Assembly: GCF_000021805.1 (NCBI RefSeq)
Contig: NC_011726.1
Location: 1,612,001-1,676,000, forward strand
DNA length: 64,000 bases
Direction: 5' to 3'
Origin: Rippkaea orientalis PCC 8801
Lineage (GTDB): Bacteria > Cyanobacteriota > Cyanobacteriia > Cyanobacteriales > Microcystaceae
Below, one piece after another: positions 1 through 8,642 of this stretch (position 1 is its first letter; each line of letters begins with the position of its first letter). The notes beneath the pieces are model-generated. The model was not told the DNA's origin, made no database searches, and worked only from the letters and a program-made list of their open reading frames with translations. Made by a program: the position numbers and the translations under genes.

Positions 1-1016
1 TAAACATAACTGCCCTTTTGCAAGACCCCTGAATAGACTCGGATAAAGGTCAAACGTCCAAAGGGATCAGAGGCGATTTTAAAGGCTAAGGCGGAGAAGG
101 GTTCCTCATCGGAGGCTTTTCTCACTTCTTCGCTGCCATCGGGCAATAATCCTTTAATGGGGGGGACTTCTAAGGGAGAGGGCAAGTAATCGACTACTGC
201 ATCGAGCAGCAATTGCACGCCTTTGTTTTTGAAGGCCGAACCACACAATAAAGGGACGATCGCCCGATTAACGGTTGCTTGGCGCAGTCCCTGTTTAATC
301 TCGGCTTCGCTTAAGTCTTCGCCTTCTAAATATTTTTCTAAGAGATCTTCGTTATATTCGGCTACGGCTTCAATCAGTTTAGACCGATAGTCGAGGGCTT
401 GTTCTAAGAGGTCTTCGGGAACCTCTGTTTCTTCGATCTTTTCGCCGAGATCGTCTTGATAGATTTTCGCCCGCATTCGGACTAAGTCCACGATGCCATG
501 GAAGTCGCTTTCGCTGCCAATGGGGATTTGAATCGGCACAGCATTGGCTCTCAGGCGATCGCGGATCTGTTCGTGTACCCGATCAAAGTTCGCTCCAGTG
601 CGATCCATTTTGTTAACAAAGGCAATGCGAGGGACTTCATAGCGATCGGCCTGTCGCCAGACGGTTTCAGATTGGGGCTGAACACCTCCCACGGAACAAA
701 ATACGGCAATGACCCCATCTAATACCCGCATAGACCGTTCAACTTCGATGGTGAAGTCAACGTGACCGGGGGTGTCGATGATGTTAATGCGATGGTCAAG
801 CCAACTGGTACTGATGGCCGCAGCCGTGATGGTAATTCCCCGTTCCTGCTCTTGAGCCATCCAGTCCATGGTGGCAGTACCTTCATGGACTTCTCCGAGT
901 TTATGGGCGATTCCTGTATAGAAGAGGATTCGTTCGGTTGTTGTTGTCTTACCCGCATCAATATGTGCTGCGATGCCGATATTTCGTACCCTCTCCAGTG
1001 GGATAGTACGTGCCAC
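1..1016 (-). CDS. fusA: Elongation factor G, N-terminal part (cut by left edge)
   Basis: Translational GTPase that drives ribosomal translocation. About 338 codons of the N-terminal G domain are visible. The P-loop reads [12 protein letters not shown] near residue 20, followed by the [18 protein letters not shown] switch segment and the [10 protein letters not shown] base-recognition motif. The start is GTG, with a nearly perfect Shine-Dalgarno (AAAGGAGGT) five bases upstream, and the protein then reads [14 protein letters not shown] as in cyanobacterial EF-G. It is the third gene of the str operon, 117 bases after rpsG. The C-terminus lies beyond the left edge. Confidence 0.97.
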   Translation of the reverse strand, partial: MARTIPLERVRNIGIAAHIDAGKTTTTERILFYTGIAHKLGEVHEGTATMDWMAQEQERGITITAAAISTSWLDHRINIIDTPGHVDFTIEVERSMRVLDGVIAVFCSVGGVQPQSETVWRQADRYEVPRIAFVNKMDRTGANFDRVHEQIRDRLRANAVPIQIPIGSESDFHGIVDLVRMRAKIYQDDLGEKIEETEVPEDLLEQALDYRSKLIEAVAEYNEDLLEKYLEGEDLSEAEIKQGLRQATVNRAIVPLLCGSAFKNKGVQLLLDAVVDYLPSPLEVPPIKGLLPDGSEEVRKASDEEPFSALAFKIASDPFGRLTFIRVYSGVLQKGSYV

Positions 1017-1133
1017 AGCTACCTCCTTTGCTTTGCCTGGTTAGTGCCGTTATTGCTTAATCCTAATGGGTTGTCACTATTTACAATTCTATACTTGATA
1101 GTTATGGGAATGGGGGAACCCTTGCTTTGTCGT

Positions 1134-1604
1134 CTAATAGCGATAGTGGGCAAAGGCTTTGTTGGCTTCGGCCATGCGGTGGGTTTCGTCCCGTTTTTTC
1201 ATTGCTCCGCCAGTTTCGTTGGCTGCGTCCATAATTTCGTTGGCTAATTTGCTGGACATGGTACGACCGCCTCGAATACGGGCATAATGGACTAACCAGC
1301 GCAGGGCTAGGGTGGTTCCCCGTGAGGAACGGACTTCCATGGGCACCTGATAGGTTGCTCCCCCAACCCGACGCGCTTTGACTTCCACTAAGGGCGTGAG
1401 GTTTTTAATGGCTTTTTCAAAGACTTCTAGGGGATCACTGCCAGTTTTTTCGCCAATGGAGGTTAGGGCATCATACATAATTCCGGCGGCAACGGATTTT
1501 TTGCCGCTTTTCATGACGCGACGGATGGTCATGCTGATTAATCGGCTATTGTAAACCGGATCAGGGGGAACGGGTCGTCTTTTAATGTTTCCTCGACGAG
1601 ACAT
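1134..1604 (-). CDS. rpsG: 30S ribosomal protein S7
   Basis: Primary 16S rRNA-binding protein that organises the 30S head. The 156 residues are the usual bacterial length, starting [10 protein letters not shown] and containing the conserved VGGATYQVP and ARIRGGRTM stretches. It lies between rpsL and fusA in the classical str operon order. The gap to rpsL is large for an operon (264 bases) and is AT-rich. Confidence 0.98.
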   Translation of the reverse strand: MSRRGNIKRRPVPPDPVYNSRLISMTIRRVMKSGKKSVAAGIMYDALTSIGEKTGSDPLEVFEKAIKNLTPLVEVKARRVGGATYQVPMEVRSSRGTTLALRWLVHYARIRGGRTMSSKLANEIMDAANETGGAMKKRDETHRMAEANKAFAHYRY

Positions 1605-1868
1605 GGTTAGCTTTTTCCTCTTACGCTTAAAATTTTGTTCATAGTTTTTCCCTTGACTTTTTAATTAATTTATGCTAGGGAAAGGACTCGTTATTTATGG
1701 CCTTACATAGTTTAACATTGCCTTTAGATCAATTTCTCTTAAAGAAAATCTAAGATCTTTGAAGGCAACCTGGGGTCAATCTGTCACATTGGGTTATTGA
1801 GTTACAGCAAACAAGTTATTTGACTAAATTGTGGCTGATTAATCACAAATAAATACCCTGAATTTTTC

Positions 1869-2246
1869 CTATGCTTTTTTAGGCCGTTTGGTTCCATATT
1901 TCGACCGTCCTTGTTTACGATCTTTGACTCCTTGGGCATCTAGGGTTCCTCGGATAATATGGTAGCGGACTCCGGGTAAGTCTTTGACCCGACCTCCGCG
2001 AATGAGGACGACGGAGTGTTCTTGTAGGTTATGCCCAATTCCAGGGATATAGGCAGTGACTTCAAAACCAGAGGTCAGACGAACCCTGGCAACTTTTCTT
2101 AACGCTGAGTTGGGTTTTTTCGGGGTGGTGGTGTATACCCTAGTACAAACCCCTCGACGTTGGGGACATTGTTTGAGTGCTGGTGATTTTGTTTTCTTTT
2201 TGAGTTTCGAGCGTTCGCTCCGAATCAGTTGTTGAATAGTGGGCAT
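1869..2246 (-). CDS. rpsL: 30S ribosomal protein S12
   Basis: Decoding-centre protein of the 30S subunit. I start it at the ATG encoding [12 protein letters not shown], the universal S12 N-terminus. An upstream in-frame ATG at 2312 would add 22 residues unlike any S12. The protein is then 125 residues, with the conserved [15 protein letters not shown] segment that carries the streptomycin-resistance lysine, and [12 protein letters not shown]. It is the first gene of the str operon. I see no strong Shine-Dalgarno at either start. Confidence 0.97.
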   Translation of the reverse strand: MPTIQQLIRSERSKLKKKTKSPALKQCPQRRGVCTRVYTTTPKKPNSALRKVARVRLTSGFEVTAYIPGIGHNLQEHSVVLIRGGRVKDLPGVRYHIIRGTLDAQGVKDRKQGRSKYGTKRPKKA

Positions 2247-2440
2247 GGGTAAATGTTCGTCAGGGTCACAACTAACCCCCAATGATGAGTACAATCGTTG
2301 ACAAATTACCATAGTACCTTTATAGGAGATACTCTGTCAACTGTTAAATTTCTACTCAAAATCAGTTCTATCGCTGGAGAAGGCAATGGGCAATAGGCAA
2401 CGGTCAATAGAGAAGGAATACAGTAATTTTTAGGCAAAAT

Positions 2441-2770
2441 TTAAGGGGTGTTGGCAAAGGATAACCCACAGCTACAAGGGTTGACAATTTGGGGGTTGTG
2501 GAAGCGAAACCCTCCTCCCATTAAGTCTTCGGCATAGTCTAGACGCAATTGTTCACAATGGGGGAGACTGGGTTCGTCAATGACTAGGGCAATGCCGTTG
2601 AGTTGATAAAGGCGATCGCTCTCTAATTTCGTGTCACATAGTTCAAGGTCATAGTATAGTCCAGAACAGCCTCCTTTTTTAACAGTTAGACGAAAATAGC
2701 TGTCAAGTTTTCGGCGACTAGACTGCATTCGTTTAATTTCTTTGATGGCTGCGGGGGTTAGTTCAATCAT
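2441..2770 (-). CDS. A-type iron-sulfur cluster carrier (IscA/SufA/HesB family)
   Basis: Small Fe-S scaffold or carrier protein that hands clusters to apoproteins. The three diagnostic cysteines are present: one in KKGGCSGLYY and the C-terminal pair in NPCSCGLSF. The start MIELTPAAIKEIKRM fits the family; an upstream ATG at 2812 would add 14 residues. No suf or isc partner gene lies in the window. It reads toward rpsL but is 194 bases upstream, so co-transcription is unproven. Confidence 0.9.
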   Translation of the reverse strand: MIELTPAAIKEIKRMQSSRRKLDSYFRLTVKKGGCSGLYYDLELCDTKLESDRLYQLNGIALVIDEPSLPHCEQLRLDYAEDLMGGGFRFHNPQIVNPCSCGLSFANTP

Positions 2771-2911
2771 AGTACACTGGTTTTCATTCGGCTGAACCCA
2801 AGCTTCAGTCATGATAGCATTTTGGCACCTCTCAGACTTGATTTATTTCTATCTTCAGACCACTGTGGTTCAGAGAATAATAAACATAATTAATTGAAAA
2901 TCTATCAAAAA

Positions 2912-2929
2912 TTTTCATGAAATTTTCAT
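2912..2929 (+). promoter_or_regulatory. Candidate OmpR-type response regulator box
   Basis: Two identical heptamers TTTTCAT are separated by GAAA, giving an 11-base period, which is the classical spacing for OmpR/PhoB-class dimers. The site lies 63-80 bases upstream of the ATG of the first efflux gene. The cluster encodes its own OmpR-class regulator at 7929, which is the natural candidate to bind here. A second palindrome, ACCAC-T-GTGGT, lies at 2859-2869. Confidence 0.45.
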
Positions 2930-2991
2930 TTCTGTTTGAAAAGGTAGTAATAACTTAATTCAGTTTATTTAAACCATTGTTTTTACCAGCT

Positions 2992-3702
2992 ATGCGTTAC
3001 CAAAACAAACCCTTACTAGAAGCTCTACTAATTACGACGCTTCTGTTGTCTGTACCAAAAGTTGCTATATCCCATGTAGGCCATGGAGATGAATTTCAAG
3101 CAACAGGAGGCATCGAACGAGTACAGGTAAACCCCGAAACCGATCAGATGTTGGGTATTGTTGTCACCCCCATTGATCAAGCCGTCACGAATAGAGGGGG
3201 AGTCATGATTCCTATTACCGCCCTGGTAGATGCAGGCGGGAAAAAGCTTGTTTTTGTACAGTATGGTGATTTTTATGAACCTGTAGAAGTGACCACAGGG
3301 GCAACCCAAGGCGAACTGATTCAAGTAACAAAAGAATTGTCAGTTGGGGAAAAACTTGTCACTCAGGGTAGTTTGTCTCTTTATGCAGAGTCTCGTAAAA
3401 CCAAAACGGCTGAAACTGAGCTAAATTCAGAACCTATGATAACGTCCGAACCCGATCAAACTCACGCTCAGGCAGATGCTCAAGGAACCCCTCATAGTCA
3501 TGATAGTGCTGGCAATATGCTTAAAGAGTCCGAGCAAGCAACACAAGAGAAATCAGGTGATTTTCCCCGAATAGGAATTATAGCTGCTATTGGTGGCGGA
3601 GCCGTACTGCTAGTCGGAGGAGCAATTGTGCTCGTTGGAGGCTCGATGATCTTTAGCAGTGGCGGTAGCAGAAACAAAAGCTCTTTTACCAACAAAAGAT
3701 AA
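2992..3702 (+). CDS. Short membrane-fusion (HlyD/CusB-like) protein of RND efflux
   Basis: A periplasmic adaptor-like protein preceding an RND pump. After a signal peptide or anchor (about residues 8-25), the part around 40-130 looks like the beta-barrel and membrane-proximal region of CusB/NrsB-type adaptors (PITALVDAGGKKLVFVQYG, then LVTQGSLSLYAES). The lipoyl and alpha-hairpin regions of a full adaptor (usually about 400-500 residues) are absent. The C-terminal half has a His-containing acidic linker and a glycine-rich transmembrane segment (about 196-220). The ATG at 2992 is preferred over a TTG at 2977. The next gene starts 119 bases downstream. Confidence 0.75.
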   Translation: MRYQNKPLLEALLITTLLLSVPKVAISHVGHGDEFQATGGIERVQVNPETDQMLGIVVTPIDQAVTNRGGVMIPITALVDAGGKKLVFVQYGDFYEPVEVTTGATQGELIQVTKELSVGEKLVTQGSLSLYAESRKTKTAETELNSEPMITSEPDQTHAQADAQGTPHSHDSAGNMLKESEQATQEKSGDFPRIGIIAAIGGGAVLLVGGAIVLVGGSMIFSSGGSRNKSSFTNKR

Positions 3703-3821
3703 AAACTCATCAAATACAGGTTTAGCAACACAGAGCTTTTGATTGATCAGGTTCTCTGCTTTGCTGTTGCTTTCCTAATTTTCAGGATTAATGATGTTCA
3801 TTGACTGAACTTAATTTAACA

Positions 3822-6800
3822 ATGCTTAACTCAATTCTCAATCAAATTCTCAAAAATTCTATTACCCAACGCTGGCTAATCGTTGTGGGGGCTATTTTAG
3901 TGACGGTGTGGGGTGTTTTTAGTGTTACCCAGATGCCCCTAGATGTCTTTCCTGAATTTGCTCCCCCTCAAGTGGATATTCAAACGGAAGTCCCCGGACT
4001 GGCCCCAGAAGAAGTCGAATCCCAGATTACGGTTCCTATTGAAAGTGCCGTCAATGGCTTACCAGGGGTAACAACGGTCAGATCCTCGTCTAAAGTGGGA
4101 TTATCAATGGTGCAAGTCGTCTTTGAGCAAGATGCAGACATTTTTAAAGCGCGACAATCGGTCACAGAACGATTACAACAAATTACCAGTCAATTTCCCG
4201 AAGTGACTCATCCCCCCGAAATTTCGCCGTTAGTCTCCCCGTTAGGCACTATTTTACAATACGCTTTCACCGTTAACGGCAAGGGACAAACCTCCCTAAT
4301 GGATTTACGTCGTTTGGTGGAAGTGACCCTCAGTAATCAGATTCTCTGTGTCCCAGGTGTCTCTCAAGTAACGATTTATGGGGGAGATGAACGCCAAGAA
4401 CAGGTATTAGTAGATCCCACCAAGCTAAGAACCCTTAAAGTTTCCCTCACAGAAGTCACCGAAGCTGCTAGAGGAGCCAATTCTAATGCGCCAGGGGGCT
4501 TTTTGATTGGGGGTGGCCAAGAACTGTTGATTCGTGGCATCGGACAAGTAAAATCCATTGAAGATTTACAGCAATCTGTGGTCAAAGTTCAAAATAACCA
4601 GCCTATTTTGCTCAAAGATCTCGCAGAAGTCACAACAGGGTCAGCCCTTAAACGGGGGGATGCCAGCTTTAACGGACAACCTGCGGTGGTGCTGATGATT
4701 AATAAACAGCCCGATGTGGATACTCCCACCGTCACTAAAGCAGTTGAAGCGGTCATGCAATCGTTACAGCCGACCTTTCCCCCTGATATTCAGGTCGCAC
4801 AGACGTTTCGTCAGGCCAACTTCATTGATGCTGCTATTCGCAACGTCAGCAGTTCTTTACTTGAAGGCATCATCATCGTTTCGGCGATCATGTTGCTATT
4901 TTTGATGAATTGGCGCACTGCTCTAATTACCCTAAGCGCGATTCCCTTATCTTTGTTGATAGGGGTAATGTGGATGAAAAGCTTTGGTTTAGGCATTAAT
5001 ACCATGACTTTAGGCGGCTTGGTGGTTGCTCTAGGAGGATTTGTGGATGACTCGATTGTGTATATGGAAAACTGTTATCGCAAACTCCGAGAAAATCAAG
5101 CCCAAGGTCATCACATCCAGCCTTTTAAGGTAGTGTTTGACGCATTTGTCGAAGTGCGATTAGCGGTCGTTTTTTCTACCGTGATTATTATTGTGGTATT
5201 TGCCCCAATTTTCAGTTTAACGGGTGTTGAAGGCAATATTTTTGCCCCGATGGGTTGGGCTTATTTGCTCTCCATTGCGGCTTCTTTATTTGTGGCCATG
5301 ACCCTGACCCCTGCTTTATGTGCGATTTTGCTGGCTAATCAAACCCTACCCGCAGAAGCGACTTTCTTTTCACGATTAGCAAAACGACTGTATCGTCCTT
5401 TCTTGAGACTATCCCTGCGATCGCCGCAAATTATTCTCGCCTTAGCCCTTGCCTCTTTGGTCGCTGCTTTTGCTCTCGTTCCCGCCCTTGGACGGGTATT
5501 TTTACCAGAATTTCAAGAAAAATCAATGGTCAATTCGATGGTTTTGTTTCCTGGGGTTTCCCTAGATATGACCAATCGGGCGGGCATAGCTCTTTCTAAG
5601 TCCCTCAAGGATAATCCTTTATTTGATTGGGTGCAATTACGGGTTGGACGTGCGCCTGGGGATGCAGACGGGGCAGGGGTGAACATGGCCCATGTGGATG
5701 TGGAACTGAGCGATCTTGCCATGAAAGACCGTGAAGCGAGTTTGCAACAACTGCGGGAAGCCTTCTTAAAATTACCTGGGGTTGCACCTAATATTGGTGG
5801 GTTTATCTCCCATCGGATGGATGAAGTCTTATCGGGAGTCAGAAGTGCGATCGCTGTCAAAATTTTTGGACCTGACTTGATTGAACTTCGCAAGGTTGGG
5901 GAACAGGTACGAGATGCCATTAAACCCATTGAAGGAGTGGTGGATTTACAGCTTGAACCCCAGTTACCCATCCGTCAGGTACAAATCCATTATGATCGTA
6001 CCGCAGCCGCTAACTATGGTTTAACGATGGAGGCTATTTCCGATGTTGTCGAAACGGCACTCAACGGTCAAGTTGTCTCCCAAGTACCTGAAGATCAGCA
6101 ACTAATTAATATTACCGTTGGCTTACCCGAATCTGCTCGTAATAGTTTAGATGCTATTGGTTCTATTCCCCTCTCTACCCCGACCGGACAAATAATTCCC
6201 TTAAGTCGTGTTGCTAAGGTAGATTATGGCATGGGAGCTAATGTGGTCAATCGGGAAGACGTTTCCCGCTTAATTGTGGTTTCTGCTAACGTTGCTGAAC
6301 GGGACTTAGGCAGTGTGGTAGGGGATATTCAAGCAACGATTCGTCAAAAGGTACAGTTACCAAAAGGCTACTTTATTAAATACGGGGGTCAGTTTGAAGC
6401 GGAACAAAATGCTACGAATAATCTGTTAATCTACAGTATCCTAGCCGCGATTGTCATTGCCATTTTGATGTTCTTCTCTGTTAAATCCCTTCCAGCAACC
6501 ATCGCTATTATGCTCAACCTACCTTTAGCGTTGGTAGGAGGTATTGTGTCGATTATGTTAAGTGGTGGTGTCATCTCGGTAGCGTCTCTCGTTGGCTTTA
6601 TTACCCTGTTTGGTGTTGCCGTTCGTAATGGCTTATTGCTAGTAGATAACTACAATAACAAGTTTGCTCTAGGAATGCCCCTTAAAGAGGTGATTGTTAA
6701 AGGGTCACTAGAGAGAATTGATGCAATTTTGATGACCGCACTAACCTCAGCACTGGGAACACTCCCTTTAGTTTTGTCGAGTGGTTCAGGTAATGAAATT

Positions 6801-6986
6801 CTCCAACCGTTAGCTATTGTAGTGTTAGGAGGATTATTTACGTCTACGGCCTTGACCTTATTAGTAATTCCTGCCCTCTATGCCAAGTTTGGCAAGTGGT
6901 TGATGCCTAAACAAACCCCGACTCATCATCAGTCACCTTTCCATCGAAATGAGGAACCAGATGTATTAGTTAAGTCACAATTCTAG
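3822..6986 (+). CDS. RND-family efflux pump, CusA/CzcA (heavy metal) type
   Basis: Proton-driven inner-membrane pump of 1054 residues with the family architecture: one N-terminal helix (about 13-35), a large periplasmic loop, six helices (about 340-540), a second periplasmic loop, and six C-terminal helices. The N-terminus (TQMPLDVFPEFAPPQVDIQT) is typical of the heavy-metal-efflux branch. TM4 carries the acidic GGFVDDSIVYMEN motif used for proton relay. It follows the short adaptor and precedes a two-component system of the NrsRS/RppAB sort, so a divalent metal substrate is likely, but the metal cannot be read from sequence. No outer-membrane channel gene is nearby. ATG chosen over a TTG 21 bases upstream. 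Confidence 0.88.
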   Translation: MLNSILNQILKNSITQRWLIVVGAILVTVWGVFSVTQMPLDVFPEFAPPQVDIQTEVPGLAPEEVESQITVPIESAVNGLPGVTTVRSSSKVGLSMVQVVFEQDADIFKARQSVTERLQQITSQFPEVTHPPEISPLVSPLGTILQYAFTVNGKGQTSLMDLRRLVEVTLSNQILCVPGVSQVTIYGGDERQEQVLVDPTKLRTLKVSLTEVTEAARGANSNAPGGFLIGGGQELLIRGIGQVKSIEDLQQSVVKVQNNQPILLKDLAEVTTGSALKRGDASFNGQPAVVLMINKQPDVDTPTVTKAVEAVMQSLQPTFPPDIQVAQTFRQANFIDAAIRNVSSSLLEGIIIVSAIMLLFLMNWRTALITLSAIPLSLLIGVMWMKSFGLGINTMTLGGLVVALGGFVDDSIVYMENCYRKLRENQAQGHHIQPFKVVFDAFVEVRLAVVFSTVIIIVVFAPIFSLTGVEGNIFAPMGWAYLLSIAASLFVAMTLTPALCAILLANQTLPAEATFFSRLAKRLYRPFLRLSLRSPQIILALALASLVAAFALVPALGRVFLPEFQEKSMVNSMVLFPGVSLDMTNRAGIALSKSLKDNPLFDWVQLRVGRAPGDADGAGVNMAHVDVELSDLAMKDREASLQQLREAFLKLPGVAPNIGGFISHRMDEVLSGVRSAIAVKIFGPDLIELRKVGEQVRDAIKPIEGVVDLQLEPQLPIRQVQIHYDRTAAANYGLTMEAISDVVETALNGQVVSQVPEDQQLINITVGLPESARNSLDAIGSIPLSTPTGQIIPLSRVAKVDYGMGANVVNREDVSRLIVVSANVAERDLGSVVGDIQATIRQKVQLPKGYFIKYGGQFEAEQNATNNLLIYSILAAIVIAILMFFSVKSLPATIAIMLNLPLALVGGIVSIMLSGGVISVASLVGFITLFGVAVRNGLLLVDNYNNKFALGMPLKEVIVKGSLERIDAILMTALTSALGTLPLVLSSGSGNEILQPLAIVVLGGLFTSTALTLLVIPALYAKFGKWLMPKQTPTHHQSPFHRNEEPDVLVKSQF

Positions 6987-6999
6987 TTCTCTTAGTCTT

Positions 7000-7030
7000 A
7001 TTGAGGCGGTTTCACGCCTCAATTTAAAAT
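7000..7030 (+). terminator. Rho-independent-like terminator after RND pump
   Basis: A perfect nine-base-pair stem, ATTGAGGCG and CGCCTCAAT with a six-base loop, sits 14 bases after the pump stop codon and is followed by TTTAAAATTCTC. The T-run is short, so termination may be partial, which would still allow reading into the lysozyme-like gene. Confidence 0.6.
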
Positions 7031-7071
7031 TCTCTTGAATTTATTGCTTTTAATCTATTTTTGATCATTTT

Positions 7072-7785
7072 ATGATTGTCCATCATTCTCGACGTAAACG
7101 TATTGGTAAAAGATTTAGGCTCAGAAAACCTTGTCATTGGATTTCTAATTTAATCCTCATTGTTGCTTTAGTTTGGTTCGCTCACAATCTTCAGAAAAAT
7201 AGTCAACCATCCCCCTATTCATCTTTAATAACTCACTTACCTGAACTAGCCATGTCAGGAGGTGATCCCTATATTCGTGCTTTGATGTTAACTATTTCTG
7301 CGAGTGAATCTAATCATAAAAATTCTTATTTTCTCTTATACGGTGGTAGTCATGTGCATAATCTCAAACAACATCCTAACCAATGCTTACCGATTAAAAT
7401 TGGACCGAATAAAGGTAAGTGTTCAACGGCCGCAGGACGCTATCAATTTTTAACTTCTACTTGGCAAGAAAAAGCTCAAAAATATCATCCAAATCCTCAT
7501 AAAACTCACGGCAAAATCATCTATAGTTTTGAACCTAAATATCAAGATATGGTTGTTTATCGCTGGCTCAAAGATCATCATCAATGGGATGTGGATTTAT
7601 TAACTTTGCTTAAAGAAGACAGAGTTGAAGAAGTATTAACTGAATTATCCGATGTTTGGACAAGTTTAGGGGGTGGTATTGAAGATAATTTGATGACTCC
7701 TCATTTACCTAGCCTTTATCGTCATTTTTTAGCTCAACAACTGAAATCTCAGAATAGCGATCGAGTCTCTGAAAATCTTATTTAA
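7072..7785 (+). CDS. Membrane-anchored lambda-endolysin-like muramidase (GH104-type)
   Basis: Predicted peptidoglycan-cleaving lytic transglycosylase. A basic N-terminus and one transmembrane helix (about 23-40) are followed by a domain resembling phage lambda endolysin. ISASESNH places a glutamate at residue 79 where lambda R has its catalytic Glu. STAAGRYQFL matches the lambda TGAGRYQLL segment, and the YQDMVVYRW and LSDVWTSLGGG stretches follow the lambda order. No holin or other phage gene is nearby, so this looks host-adapted. It could help install an envelope-spanning efflux machine or remodel the wall. It lies 85 bases after the pump and 143 before the regulator. Confidence 0.72.
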   Translation: MIVHHSRRKRIGKRFRLRKPCHWISNLILIVALVWFAHNLQKNSQPSPYSSLITHLPELAMSGGDPYIRALMLTISASESNHKNSYFLLYGGSHVHNLKQHPNQCLPIKIGPNKGKCSTAAGRYQFLTSTWQEKAQKYHPNPHKTHGKIIYSFEPKYQDMVVYRWLKDHHQWDVDLLTLLKEDRVEEVLTELSDVWTSLGGGIEDNLMTPHLPSLYRHFLAQQLKSQNSDRVSENLI

Positions 7786-7853
7786 TCGAAGATCAATTAG
7801 CAATCAAGAATGACTCATTTAATTTCACAATGCTCCTAGGGGCGATATAATGA

Positions 7854-7893
7854 TGATATATATCAAAAAAATTTAACAACTCTCTTTAAAGAG
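7854..7893 (+). promoter_or_regulatory. Two perfect 12-base palindromes in two-component leader
   Basis: TGATATATATCA (7854-7865) and CTCTTTAAAGAG (7882-7893) are both perfect palindromes within the 143-base leader of the response regulator gene. Either could be an operator; I see no copy of the TTTTCAT direct repeat here. Confidence 0.3.
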
Positions 7894-7928
7894 GATTAAC
7901 TACTCTCTAAACTTTCCTTGAAAATACC

Positions 7929-8642
7929 ATGAGACTACTATTAGCAGAAGATGAACCCGATTTAGGTGCCATTATACAACGGATGTTAAATCGAGAAAAT
8001 TATTTAGTAGACTGGGTGCAAGATGGAGCAACAGCTTGGAATTATTTAGAACAGGAATGGATAGAATATTCCGTTGCTATTTTTGATTGGTTACTACCGA
8101 AGATTTCAGGTCTAGAACTATGTCAAAAACTACGACAACAGGGATACTCTTTGCCAGTGTTGATGCTGACAGCAAAAAGTGATATACAAGATATGGTGAC
8201 AGGGCTAGATGCCGGAGCAGATGATTACTTAAGTAAGCCTTTTATCAAAGCTGAACTATTGGCAAGAATCCGTGCCCTTCAACGGAGAGCTTTACATATT
8301 CAACCAAATCAACTTCAAATCGGATTGTTAACTCTTGATTACGCTAAATCATCGGTTTTTACCCCGAATGCTCAAGGACAGCCCCAAAACATTCCTCTGA
8401 CTGCTAATGAGTTTCGTCTGCTGGAATATTTTATGAAACATCCTAACCAAACCCTAACCCGCGACCAACTTCTAGCGCAACTTTGGGAAACAGATGACGC
8501 TCCTATCAGTAACGTTGTCTCGGCGAGAATTCGTTTATTACGTCGTAAACTGGCAGATTATGGCTGCAAAGACTTGATAGAAACGGTTCACGGATTTGGT
8601 TATCGCTTAAATAGTTCTTATGAATCAAAACCAGATTTTTAA
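7929..8642 (+). CDS. OmpR/RppA-type response regulator
   Basis: DNA-binding response regulator of 237 residues. The receiver domain has the acidic pair near residue 8, the phospho-acceptor D53 (AIFDWLLPKISG) and K103 (LSKPF). It is followed by a winged-helix output domain ending in ETVHGFGYRL. It resembles the cyanobacterial RppA/NrsR/ManR group that controls metal genes. Its 3' end overlaps the start of the kinase gene by 23 bases, indicating translational coupling. Likely target: the efflux genes of this cluster (inference). Confidence 0.92.
   Translation: MRLLLAEDEPDLGAIIQRMLNRENYLVDWVQDGATAWNYLEQEWIEYSVAIFDWLLPKISGLELCQKLRQQGYSLPVLMLTAKSDIQDMVTGLDAGADDYLSKPFIKAELLARIRALQRRALHIQPNQLQIGLLTLDYAKSSVFTPNAQGQPQNIPLTANEFRLLEYFMKHPNQTLTRDQLLAQLWETDDAPISNVVSARIRLLRRKLADYGCKDLIETVHGFGYRLNSSYESKPDF

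Noticed and set aside
762-1247. 161-residue plus-strand open frame over fusA and rpsG
   Set aside because: It is antisense to two certain ribosomal/translation genes, and its composition (Cys/Phe-rich) is that of a shadow frame.
5513-5971. 152-residue minus-strand frame inside the RND pump
   Set aside because: Fully antisense to a clear pump gene and with no recognisable motif.
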